A DNA stretch of 64,000 nt from Bradyrhizobium arachidis (GTDB lineage: Bacteria > Pseudomonadota > Alphaproteobacteria > Rhizobiales > Xanthobacteraceae): assembly GCF_024758505.1 (NCBI RefSeq), contig NZ_CP077970.1, positions 2,542,001-2,606,000 of the forward strand, in the 5' to 3' direction. Under the pieces are notes generated by a model that was not told the DNA's origin, made no database searches, and saw only the letters and a list, made by a program, of their open reading frames with translations. This document shows positions 57,518-64,000 of this stretch, piece by piece. Position 1 is the stretch's first letter. Every line of letters begins with the position of its first letter. A program made the translations under genes and the position numbers.

Positions 57518-58812
57518 TCACCTCGTCCTAGGTTTGGTCGTGCGAATCAGCACGGCGCGAATGTCGTTGACATTTGTAAGCGTTGGCCCGGTGCGCACAA
57601 GGTCTCCAAGATGGTCGAAGAATGTGTAGCTATTATGTGCAGCCAGAAAGGCGCGCGCATCGAGGCCGTTGGCGCTCGCGCGCTCCAGCGTATCCGGGGC
57701 GATCAAGGCGCCGGCAGCATCCTCGGTTCCGTCGATGCCGTCGCTGTCGCCGGCAATAGCCCAGATATCGGGCACGCCTGACAGCGCGACGGCGAGGGCG
57801 AGCAGGAATTCGGTGTTGCGCCCGCCGCGGCCCGCAGGGCCCCGGCCGATGCTCACCGTCGTTTCTCCACCTGACAGCAGAACGGCCGGCGCCGCGGTTG
57901 GTTGCGCATGCCGGGCGATCGATTGCGCAATTCCGGCCATCACGGTTCCAAGCTCACGCGCCTCGCCCTCGATCGCATCCCCAGGATGACCGGCGTCAGG
58001 CCTTCGTCGCGCGCGATCCGGGCGGCCGCGTCGAGCGCGAGGACGGGAGCGGCGATGATACGGACGTCGGTGTCGAGCTCGCCGGGTTTTGGCGTTTCGT
58101 CTGCTGTCTCGAGGACAAGCCGCGCGGCTTCGGGCAGCTCGATCCCAAAACGGTTGATGATCTCGCGCGCATCGTCGCGGGTGCTGACATCAGGCAATGT
58201 CGGGCCCGAGGCGATCGCCGCGGGATCATCGCCTGGGATGTCTGATATTACCAGCGTGACGAGGCGCGCGGGACGCGCGGCGAGCGCCAGCCGACCGCCC
58301 TTGATCGCGGAGAGATGTTTGCGGACGATATTCATCTCCGCGATGGTCGCGCCGCTCGCCAGCAATGCGCGGTTGATCGCCTGCTTGTCGGCGAGCGTCA
58401 TCGGCGGCGCGGGAAGCGTCATCAGCGCCGAGCCGCCTCCGGACATCAGCGCGATGACGAGATCATCCGCGGACAGGCCCTGCACAGCGGCGAGCATCCG
58501 CCTTGCCGCGGTTTGGCTCGCCGCATCCGGCACCGGGTGCGAAGCCTCCAAAATTTCGATGCGGCCCGCGGGGACCGCATGGCCGTGACGGGTGACGACG
58601 GCACCCGACACGTCAACATCGGGCCAGGTGGCGTCGAGACCGGCGGCCATCGCCGCCGACGCCTTGCCGGCGCCGATGACGATGCATCGGCCCTTCGGCT
58701 TCGCCGGCAATGCGCCCGCGATCGTCAGCCTGGGATCGGCGTTGGCGATTGCGGCGTCGAACATCCGCCGCAACACGAGGCGTGCCCGCGCGTCCGTCCA
58801 TTCGGCGCGCAT
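57518..58812 (-). pseudogene. ttuD: Glycerate kinase (MOFRL family), frameshifted
   Basis: Two frames cover one gene: 57940-58812 gives the N-terminal domain (VIGAGKASAAMAAGLDATWP, ALMSGGGSALMTLPAPPMTL, VISDIPGDDPAAIASGPTLP) and 57518-57943 the MOFRL domain (LLSGGETTVSIGRGPAGRGG, IAGDSDGIDGTEDAAGALI). Reading across 57979-57982, a missing base in a GGGG run (coding strand) turns the expected ILGDAIEGEAREL into ILGMRSRARRVSLEP and a stop. Restoring one base gives about 431 residues, the family length. May be a true mutation, a sequencing error or a phase-variable run. It makes the glycerate of the tartrate pathway into 2-phosphoglycerate. Confidence 0.85.
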
Positions 58813-58818
58813 CGCAGC

Positions 58819-59892
58819 TCAGACGTTGGAGCCGTGGATGGCGTCGATCACGGCGTCGGTCACCTCCCTGGTGGTGGCTTTGCCGCCGACGTCGGGCGTC
58901 AGCACGCCGGCCGCGCAGACCTTCTCGACGGCCGACATCAGCCGTGCGGCGGCGTCCTTCTCGCGGAGATGCTCCAGCATTTGCGCACCGGTCCAGAAGG
59001 TCGCGACCGGATTGGCGATGCCCTTGCCGGTGATGTCGAAGGCCGAGCCGTGGATCGGCTCGAACATCGAGGGGAAGCGGCGCTGTGGGTCGATGTTGCC
59101 GGTCGGCGCGACGCCGAGACTACCAGCGAGCGCGCCGGCGAGATCGGACAGGATGTCGGCGTGTAGATTGGTCGCGACGATGGTGTCGAGGCTCTTCGGG
59201 TTGAGCGTCATGCGCACGGTCATGGCGTCGACCAGCATCTTGTCCCAGGTCACGTCGGGAAATTCCTGCGCGACCTCGGCCGCGATCTCGTCCCACATCA
59301 CCATGCCGTGGCGCTGCGCGTTCGACTTGGTCACGACGGTGAGGAGTTTGCGCGGACGCGACTGCGCGAGCTGGAAGGCGTAGCGCATGATCCGCGTCAC
59401 GCCGACGCGGGTGAAGACCGCGACCTCGGTGCCGACTTCCTCGGGTAGACCCTTGTGAGCGCGGCCGCCCATGCCGGCATATTCGCCTTCCGAGTTCTCG
59501 CGCACGATCACCCAGTCGAGATCGCCGACGCCGACATTGCGCAGCGGCGAGGCCACGCCGGGCAGAATTTTTGTCGGACGCACATTGGCGTATTGGTCAA
59601 AGCCCTGGCAGATCGGCAGCCGCAGGCCCCACAGCGTGATGTGATCGGGCACGTCGGGCGCGCCGACCGCGCCGAAGTAGATGGCGTCGAACTTCTTCAG
59701 TTCAGTGAGGCCGTCCGACGGCATCATGACGCCGTGCTTCTTGTAATAGTCCGAGCCCCAATCAAAGGTCTTGAAGTTGAAGGCGAGGTCGCCGCTGCGC
59801 TTGGCAAGTGCTTCCAGCACACGGATGCCGGACGAGATGACTTCGGGGCCGATGCCGTCGGCGGGAATGGCTGCGATCGAGTGGGTGCGCAT
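58819..59892 (-). CDS. ttuC: Tartrate dehydrogenase/decarboxylase
   Basis: 357 residues of the beta-decarboxylating dehydrogenase family. AIPADGIGPEVISSGI at the N terminus, VRENSEGEYAGMGGR, TNLHADILSDLAGALAGSL with metal-binding Asp, and HGSAFDITGKGIANP near the cofactor site. This subfamily oxidises tartrate or D-malate with NAD. In the tartrate set it feeds oxaloglycolate and glycerate. ATG 59892; the transporter gene ends 18 bases upstream of it on the same strand. Confidence 0.92.
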   Translation of the reverse strand: MRTHSIAAIPADGIGPEVISSGIRVLEALAKRSGDLAFNFKTFDWGSDYYKKHGVMMPSDGLTELKKFDAIYFGAVGAPDVPDHITLWGLRLPICQGFDQYANVRPTKILPGVASPLRNVGVGDLDWVIVRENSEGEYAGMGGRAHKGLPEEVGTEVAVFTRVGVTRIMRYAFQLAQSRPRKLLTVVTKSNAQRHGMVMWDEIAAEVAQEFPDVTWDKMLVDAMTVRMTLNPKSLDTIVATNLHADILSDLAGALAGSLGVAPTGNIDPQRRFPSMFEPIHGSAFDITGKGIANPVATFWTGAQMLEHLREKDAAARLMSAVEKVCAAGVLTPDVGGKATTREVTDAVIDAIHGSNV

Positions 59893-59910
59893 GGGAATGC
59901 TCCTTTGGGA

Positions 59911-61221
59911 TTAGCGGGGTTGGGTCGCAGGTTCAGTGCGGGTGGCTTGCGAGCGGGAGAGCAGCAAAGTCAGGACTGCGGAGAGAACGAGCAGGCCGCC
60001 GACGAAGTAGAGGCCGCCGACAAAGCTGCCGGTCTGCTCCTTGATCCATCCGATCATGGCCGGTCCGACGAAGCCGCCGAGATTGCCGATCGAGTTGATG
60101 GTGGCGATGCCGGCCGCGGCCGCCGAGCCTGACAGGAACATGGTGGGCATGCTCCACAGCGGCGGTTTCGAGGAGGAGATGCCAATGTTGACCAGTGTGA
60201 GCGCCATCAGCACCGCGACGACACCCGTCGCCATGCCCGCAAGGCCAAGCCCGATCGCCGCGAGCACGCAAGCCAGCACCACATGCCAGGTGCGCTCGCC
60301 GGTGCGGTCGGAGTGGCGGGCCCACAAGATCATCGCGATCACGGCGACCGTCGGCGGGACGGCGTTGAGGAAGCCGACCTGGAGCGCCGACAATCCGAAC
60401 TGCTTGATGATCTGCGGTGCCCAGACGCCGAGCGTATAAAGGCCGGCGGAGGTGCCGAAATAGACCAGGGACAGCGCGAGCACGCGGATGTCGGCGAGGC
60501 CCGCCCAGATGCTGTGGCTTGCGGTCGCCGCCTTCTGTGCGTTCTCGGTCGTCATGGTCTGGACCAGCCAGTTGCGTTCGTCGTCGGCGAGCCACTTGGC
60601 CTGCTCGGGCCGGTCGGTCAAGTAACCGAGCACGACGAAGCCAAGCGCGACCGCGGGCAGTGCCTCCAGCACGAACAGCCATTGCCAGCCCTTGAAGCCG
60701 AGCAGCCCGTCCATCTCGAGCAGCGCGCCCGAGAGGGGCGAGCCGAGCACGGTGGAGAGCGGCGCCGCCGCCATGAACAGGGCGGTGACGGCCGCGCGCT
60801 GCTGCGCCGGGAACCAATAGGAGAGATAGAGGATGATGCCCGGGAAGAAGCCGGCTTCCGCCGCGCCGAGCAGGAAGCGCAGGATGTAGAAGCTCGTCGC
60901 GCCCTGGACGAAGGCCATGGCGGCGGAGACCAAGCCCCAGGTGATCATGACCCGGGCGATCCAGATGCGGGCGCCGACCTTGTGCAGGATGATGTTGGAG
61001 GGAACCTCGAACATGAAGTAGCCCCAGAAGAAGATGCCGGCGCCAAAGCCGTAGACCGCGGGCGACAGGCCGAGGTCCTTGTTCATGGTCAGCGACGCGA
61101 AGCCGATGTTGACCCGGTCGATGAAGGCCACGAAGTACAGGAGCATGATGAAAGGAACGATGCGCAGGGTAATCTTGCGCAGCACGCGCGTCTGAAGCTC
61201 GCTTGCCACCTTGGCCTCCAT
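59911..61221 (-). CDS. ttuB: MFS tartrate-type transporter (ACS family)
   Basis: 436 residues with 12 transmembrane helices. Anion:cation symporter features: FIDRVNIGFASLTMNKDLGL, FFWGYFMFEVPSNIILHKVG, RFLLGAAEAGFFPGIILYLS. This family imports tartrate, phthalate and similar acids with protons or sodium. It is the first gene of the minus-strand tartrate operon, divergent from the LysR gene, as ttuB is in Agrobacterium vitis. Confidence 0.92.
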   Translation of the reverse strand: MEAKVASELQTRVLRKITLRIVPFIMLLYFVAFIDRVNIGFASLTMNKDLGLSPAVYGFGAGIFFWGYFMFEVPSNIILHKVGARIWIARVMITWGLVSAAMAFVQGATSFYILRFLLGAAEAGFFPGIILYLSYWFPAQQRAAVTALFMAAAPLSTVLGSPLSGALLEMDGLLGFKGWQWLFVLEALPAVALGFVVLGYLTDRPEQAKWLADDERNWLVQTMTTENAQKAATASHSIWAGLADIRVLALSLVYFGTSAGLYTLGVWAPQIIKQFGLSALQVGFLNAVPPTVAVIAMILWARHSDRTGERTWHVVLACVLAAIGLGLAGMATGVVAVLMALTLVNIGISSSKPPLWSMPTMFLSGSAAAAGIATINSIGNLGGFVGPAMIGWIKEQTGSFVGGLYFVGGLLVLSAVLTLLLSRSQATRTEPATQPR

Positions 61222-61312
61222 GGATCTTGGTCTTTATTAGTTGGCGGCCATGTCTGGTTACGCCACGGGGAAGCCTAGGCGGGTGGACCAGGTGGACTCA
61301 ATTGGCTCGGGT

Positions 61313-61333
61313 TTATACAAAAAAATGATATAA
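61313..61333. promoter_or_regulatory. Candidate LysR operator in the divergent gap
   Basis: TTATA (61313-61317) and TATAA (61329-61333) are inverted with an 11-bp spacer, so they contain the LysR-type T-N11-A core. It lies 30 bases before the LysR ATG and about 90 bases before the transporter start. The gap is otherwise GC-rich. Confidence 0.55.
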
Positions 61334-61363
61334 TCGCCCCTGATACGAGGAGGACGGCCGACC

Positions 61364-62281
61364 ATGGAATTGCACCAGCTCCGATGCTTCGTGGCAGCCG
61401 CCGAGCAGTTGCATTTCGGCCGCGCCGCGCAGCAGGTCCAGATGCTGCCGTCCGCGCTCGGGCGTCAGATCAAGCTGCTCGAGGAGGATCTGGGGACACG
61501 GCTGTTCGCCCGGACCACCCGCGCGGTATCGTTGACCGATGACGGCGCGTCGCTGCTCCGCGACGCGCGCGCCATTCTTGCTCGCGTGGAGGCCGTCGAG
61601 AGCAGCCTGCGCAACCGCTCGCGCACGCAAGGTGCGCGGCGCCTGCGCGTCGGCGCGATCGACAGCGCCGCCGCGGGCTTGTTGCCGTCCCTGCTGCGGG
61701 ATTTTCGCGCAAAGCATCCTGAAGTCGCCGTCCAGCTCCTGGAGGAGAAGACCATCCGGCTCTTGCCAAAAATCCTGTCCGGCGCACTCGATCTTGCCTT
61801 CGTTCGTCCGCCCGATCGGGCGGACAAGCGGCTCGAATTCCAGCCGCTGCTGATGGAGACCGCCATCGTCGCCTTTCCGCAGCGGCATGCGCTCGCCAAG
61901 CGGAAATCGGTGTCGCTCGCTGACATCGCCGATGAACCGATGATCGTGCCCGACCGGCGCTCGCGCCCGCACAGCCACGATCTGACGATGAAGCTGTTCG
62001 AGGAGGCCGCGCTCGCGCCGCGTGTCGTGCAGGTCGCGGATGAGAAGCAGACCATCATCAATCTCGTCGCGACCCGGCTTGGCATCGCCATCGTGCCGCG
62101 CTGGACGACGCGGATGGCGATCCCGGGCGTCAAATTCCTGCCGCTCAGGTTGAAGGGAAGCGGTCCCGCCGGCCGGTTGCCGCTCGCGGCCGCGTGGCTG
62201 CGCGGCTCGCGCGACCCCGCGCGCGACGCGATGCTGTCGGTCCTCGAAGCGAAGCTTCGCAGTTACGCGAAGGACGCTTGA
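61364..62281 (+). CDS. ttuA: LysR-type regulator of the tartrate operon
   Basis: 305 residues. HTH at the N terminus (LHQLRCFVAAAEQLHFGRAA, then LEEDLGTRLFARTTR), a dimerisation helix and the periplasmic-binding-like effector domain (LRVGAIDSAAAGLLPSLLRD). ATG 61364 is the family-consistent start. Divergent from the transporter and thus a likely activator with tartrate as effector; effector identity is inference. The 3' end abuts a repeat. Confidence 0.93.
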   Translation: MELHQLRCFVAAAEQLHFGRAAQQVQMLPSALGRQIKLLEEDLGTRLFARTTRAVSLTDDGASLLRDARAILARVEAVESSLRNRSRTQGARRLRVGAIDSAAAGLLPSLLRDFRAKHPEVAVQLLEEKTIRLLPKILSGALDLAFVRPPDRADKRLEFQPLLMETAIVAFPQRHALAKRKSVSLADIADEPMIVPDRRSRPHSHDLTMKLFEEAALAPRVVQVADEKQTIINLVATRLGIAIVPRWTTRMAIPGVKFLPLRLKGSGPAGRLPLAAAWLRGSRDPARDAMLSVLEAKLRSYAKDA

Positions 62282-62293
62282 TCCCCTTTTTGT

Positions 62294-62347
62294 TTTGACG
62301 CGTTTTCTTGACGCGAACCGGTGCCCACTTCGCTTGAAAACGCTTTA
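62294..62347. repeat. TTTGACGCGTTTTC repeat, related to 55993-56049 in inverse orientation
   Basis: TTTGACGCGTTTTCTTGACG at the left and CGCTTGAAAACGCTTTA at the right match the first part of the repeat at 55993 read from the opposite strand. The TAA stop of the VOC gene (62347-62345, minus) is part of this repeat end. It lies between the LysR and VOC genes. Confidence 0.75.
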
Positions 62348-62884
62348 CCGCTTGGCGCCGCCGACCTCGCGGATCGGCCGCGAGCCGTCCCACCCAAGCG
62401 CGGCCTGCCGGACGTGCTCGAAGAACCGGCCCTTGGCGCCGCTGATGTCGGAGATCTCGATCACCGTGCCGGGATGCGCCTCTGTGTCGAAATAGGCAAA
62501 GCGTCCCTGCGGCCCACCGATCTGGCCCTCATGGCCGACCTTGTAGCCGAGCGACAGCGCGCGGTCGTAGAGCGCCTGGTAGTCCGTGCTCCAGTAGGAC
62601 ATGTGTTGCAGCCCTTCGCGCCCGCGATCGAGGAACTCCTTGTACATCGACGGCGCGTCGTTGCGCTGCTGGATCAGCTCGATCTGGAGATCGCCGGAAT
62701 TGGCGAGCGCGATGCTCATCTCGACGGGCGAGTCCACGCCGCGATGCCGGAAATAGTCGGTCTTCACCCGGTCCATGTAGTACCAGGGACCAACGCCCAT
62801 GATCTTGATCCAGTGCTCCATCGCGGCATGGATGTCGCGGACGATATATCCGTTCTGGCGGACGGCTCCGAAAATGCGGCTCAT
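62345..62884 (-). CDS. VOC superfamily (glyoxalase/bleomycin-resistance-like) protein
   Basis: 179 residues. Begins MSRIFGAVRQNGYIVRDIHA; the VOC fold metal-binding residues look present (QNGYIVRDIH, LQIELIQQRN and PGTVIEISD). Close to methylmalonyl-CoA-epimerase-like or ring-cleavage-type VOC proteins; substrate unknown. Its end lies in the repeat. Next to CMD-like and SDR genes on the other strand, which suggests a catabolic cluster. Confidence 0.9.
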   Translation of the reverse strand: MSRIFGAVRQNGYIVRDIHAAMEHWIKIMGVGPWYYMDRVKTDYFRHRGVDSPVEMSIALANSGDLQIELIQQRNDAPSMYKEFLDRGREGLQHMSYWSTDYQALYDRALSLGYKVGHEGQIGGPQGRFAYFDTEAHPGTVIEISDISGAKGRFFEHVRQAALGWDGSRPIREVGGAKR

Positions 62885-62971
62885 GGCTTGATTACCTGGG
62901 TTCGCCTAGTCTTGACTAGCGGACGGGTAAGGGCGATGCAACGAACAACAAACCAAAAAAGGGAGAGACGT

Positions 62972-63529
62972 GTGGCAAGGCTGCCCCTGATTGACCCGGA
63001 GGCGACGAGCGGCGACATCCGCGCGTCCTTCGACCGCATGCCGGTCAAGCTCAACATTTTTCGCATGATGGCGCATGCCGAAGCCAACATGATCCCGGCG
63101 ATGCGGCTCGGCAATTCCATCCTGCACAAGCAGAAGCTCAGTGCCGTCAATCGCGAGCTCCTGATCCTGCAGGCCGCGCAGCTCGAAGGCGGCGCCTATG
63201 AATGGCGCCAGCACGTGCCGATCGCGCTCGGCGTTGGCGTCACCCAGAGCCAGATTGACGCTGTGGAGCGCGGCGACTATGCCGACGCGTCGTTGAACGC
63301 CGCCGAGCAGGCGCTGCTGGTGTTCGGCCGGGAGGTCGTCGAGAAGGTGCGGGTGCAGGAGACCGCCTTTGCTGGCATGCGCAAGCACTTCAGCGACCAG
63401 GAGATCGTGGAATCGATCGTCGCGCTTGGTTTCTACATGATGATGGCGCGCCTCACCGAGGCGACCGAGACTGATCTCGATCCCGCCGCGGGCATGAAGG
63501 TGTATGACGGCGGCAAAAAACGGAGCTGA
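62972..63529 (+). CDS. Carboxymuconolactone decarboxylase family protein
   Basis: 185 residues. AhpD/CMD-like: KLNIFRMMAHAEANMIPAMR and NRELLILQAAQLEGGAYEWR with the typical E-x-x-W region in place of the CxxC of AhpD. GTG 62972 is chosen because GGGAGAG lies just upstream; ATG 62936 would add twelve polar residues. The SDR gene begins one base after its stop, so the two are cotranslated. Substrate unknown. Confidence 0.9.
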   Translation: MARLPLIDPEATSGDIRASFDRMPVKLNIFRMMAHAEANMIPAMRLGNSILHKQKLSAVNRELLILQAAQLEGGAYEWRQHVPIALGVGVTQSQIDAVERGDYADASLNAAEQALLVFGREVVEKVRVQETAFAGMRKHFSDQEIVESIVALGFYMMMARLTEATETDLDPAAGMKVYDGGKKRS

Positions 63530-63530
63530 G

Positions 63531-64000
63531 ATGGCGGAGAGCTCACACGACGACGGCAAGCCGGAACGCTATGTGCGTCCGCTCAGCGCGGAATCGTCGG
63601 GCACCGCGCCGGGCCGGGGCCGGCTCAACGGACGTCGCATCCTGATCGTCGGCGGCGGTCAGCGCGTCTTCGATGCGGCGACCGATCCGATCGGCAATGG
63701 CCGTGCCATGAGCGTTCTCTGCGCCCGCGAGGGCGCGCATGTCGCGGTTGCCGACGTCAACCGCGCGTCCGCCGAGGATACGGTTGCGCGCATCGCGGCT
63801 GAAGGCGGCCGCGCAACGGCTGTGGCGGCCGACGTCACGGCGGAGGCCGACGTCATCAGCATGATCGACGAAGCCCATCGCGTCATGGGCGGTCTTGATG
63901 GCATGGTCCTCAACATCGGCACTTTCGGCAAGATCGGGCTCGATAATGTCAGCACCGACGAGTGGAACAGGATCTACGACGTCAACGTGCGCGGGCCGAT
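63531..64000 (+). CDS. SDR family oxidoreductase with atypical glycine motif (N-terminal part)
   Basis: The first 156 residues are visible; the gene continues beyond the right edge. A Rossmann start ILIVGGGQRVFDAATDPIGN replaces the usual TGxxxGxG, with about six extra residues inside the loop. VADVNRASAEDTVARIAAEG and LNIGTFGKIGLDNVSTDEWN follow, and NxxG is IGTFG-like. A polar 30-residue N-terminal extension precedes the fold. Starts directly after the CMD-family gene; substrate unknown. Confidence 0.85.
   Translation, partial: MAESSHDDGKPERYVRPLSAESSGTAPGRGRLNGRRILIVGGGQRVFDAATDPIGNGRAMSVLCAREGAHVAVADVNRASAEDTVARIAAEGGRATAVAADVTAEADVISMIDEAHRVMGGLDGMVLNIGTFGKIGLDNVSTDEWNRIYDVNVRGP

Overview
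The window is a GC-rich alphaproteobacterial chromosome segment, most like Bradyrhizobium or a close relative. Reasons: a complete murein and cell-division (dcw) cluster in rhizobial order, a MurE with the meso-diaminopimelate signature, an FtsZ of about 600 residues with a long linker, families of short palindromic repeats at gene junctions, and an ECF42 sigma/DGPF pair. The genus is inferred from protein style; no rRNA gene is present to confirm it.

Layout. 1-5260: the start of a MocR-type regulator, a DUF983 membrane protein, an alpha/beta hydrolase, the RNase P RNA gene (minus strand), a YciI-like/ECF42 sigma pair and a minus-strand AmpD-like amidase. 5702-25714: rsmH-ftsL-ftsI-murE-murF-mraY-murD-[DUF4279 gene]-ftsW-murG-murC-murB-ddl-ftsQ-ftsA-ftsZ, all on the plus strand, ending at a clear terminator. 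It lacks mraZ, carries an extra DUF4279 gene, and has palindromic repeats at four junctions. 26066-32577: lpxC, bamD, recN, a GIY-YIG nuclease gene tightly bracketed by two repeats, and ligA.

32785-49353: a Bcr/CflA-like exporter, aminopeptidase P, PrmA, a solitary Flp pilin, a stretch rich in DnaA-box-like sites, a trimeric autotransporter adhesin, a FAD oxidoreductase, a fused membrane/spermidine-synthase protein, a glycerophosphodiesterase, an L,D-transpeptidase and a YadG/YadH-type ABC exporter. 49625-55996: two related secreted alpha/beta hydrolases (the second with a LysM domain) flank a threonine-synthase-like gene, a P450, an orphan solute-binding protein and a divergent MarR regulator with a 23-bp palindrome between them.

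56090-62281 matches, gene for gene, the tartrate utilisation set ttuABCDE known from Agrobacterium vitis: a LysR regulator diverging from transporter, tartrate dehydrogenase, glycerate kinase and pyruvate kinase. The glycerate kinase (ttuD) is split by a one-base frameshift. 62345-64000 holds a VOC protein, a carboxymuconolactone-decarboxylase-like protein and the start of an unusual SDR.

The least explained signal is a dispersed repeat family of about 80-118 bp (seven copies). It folds on paper into a closing stem with three arms, and its small arms vary in sequence while keeping complementarity between copies. Other repeat families supply the stop codons of neighbouring genes.
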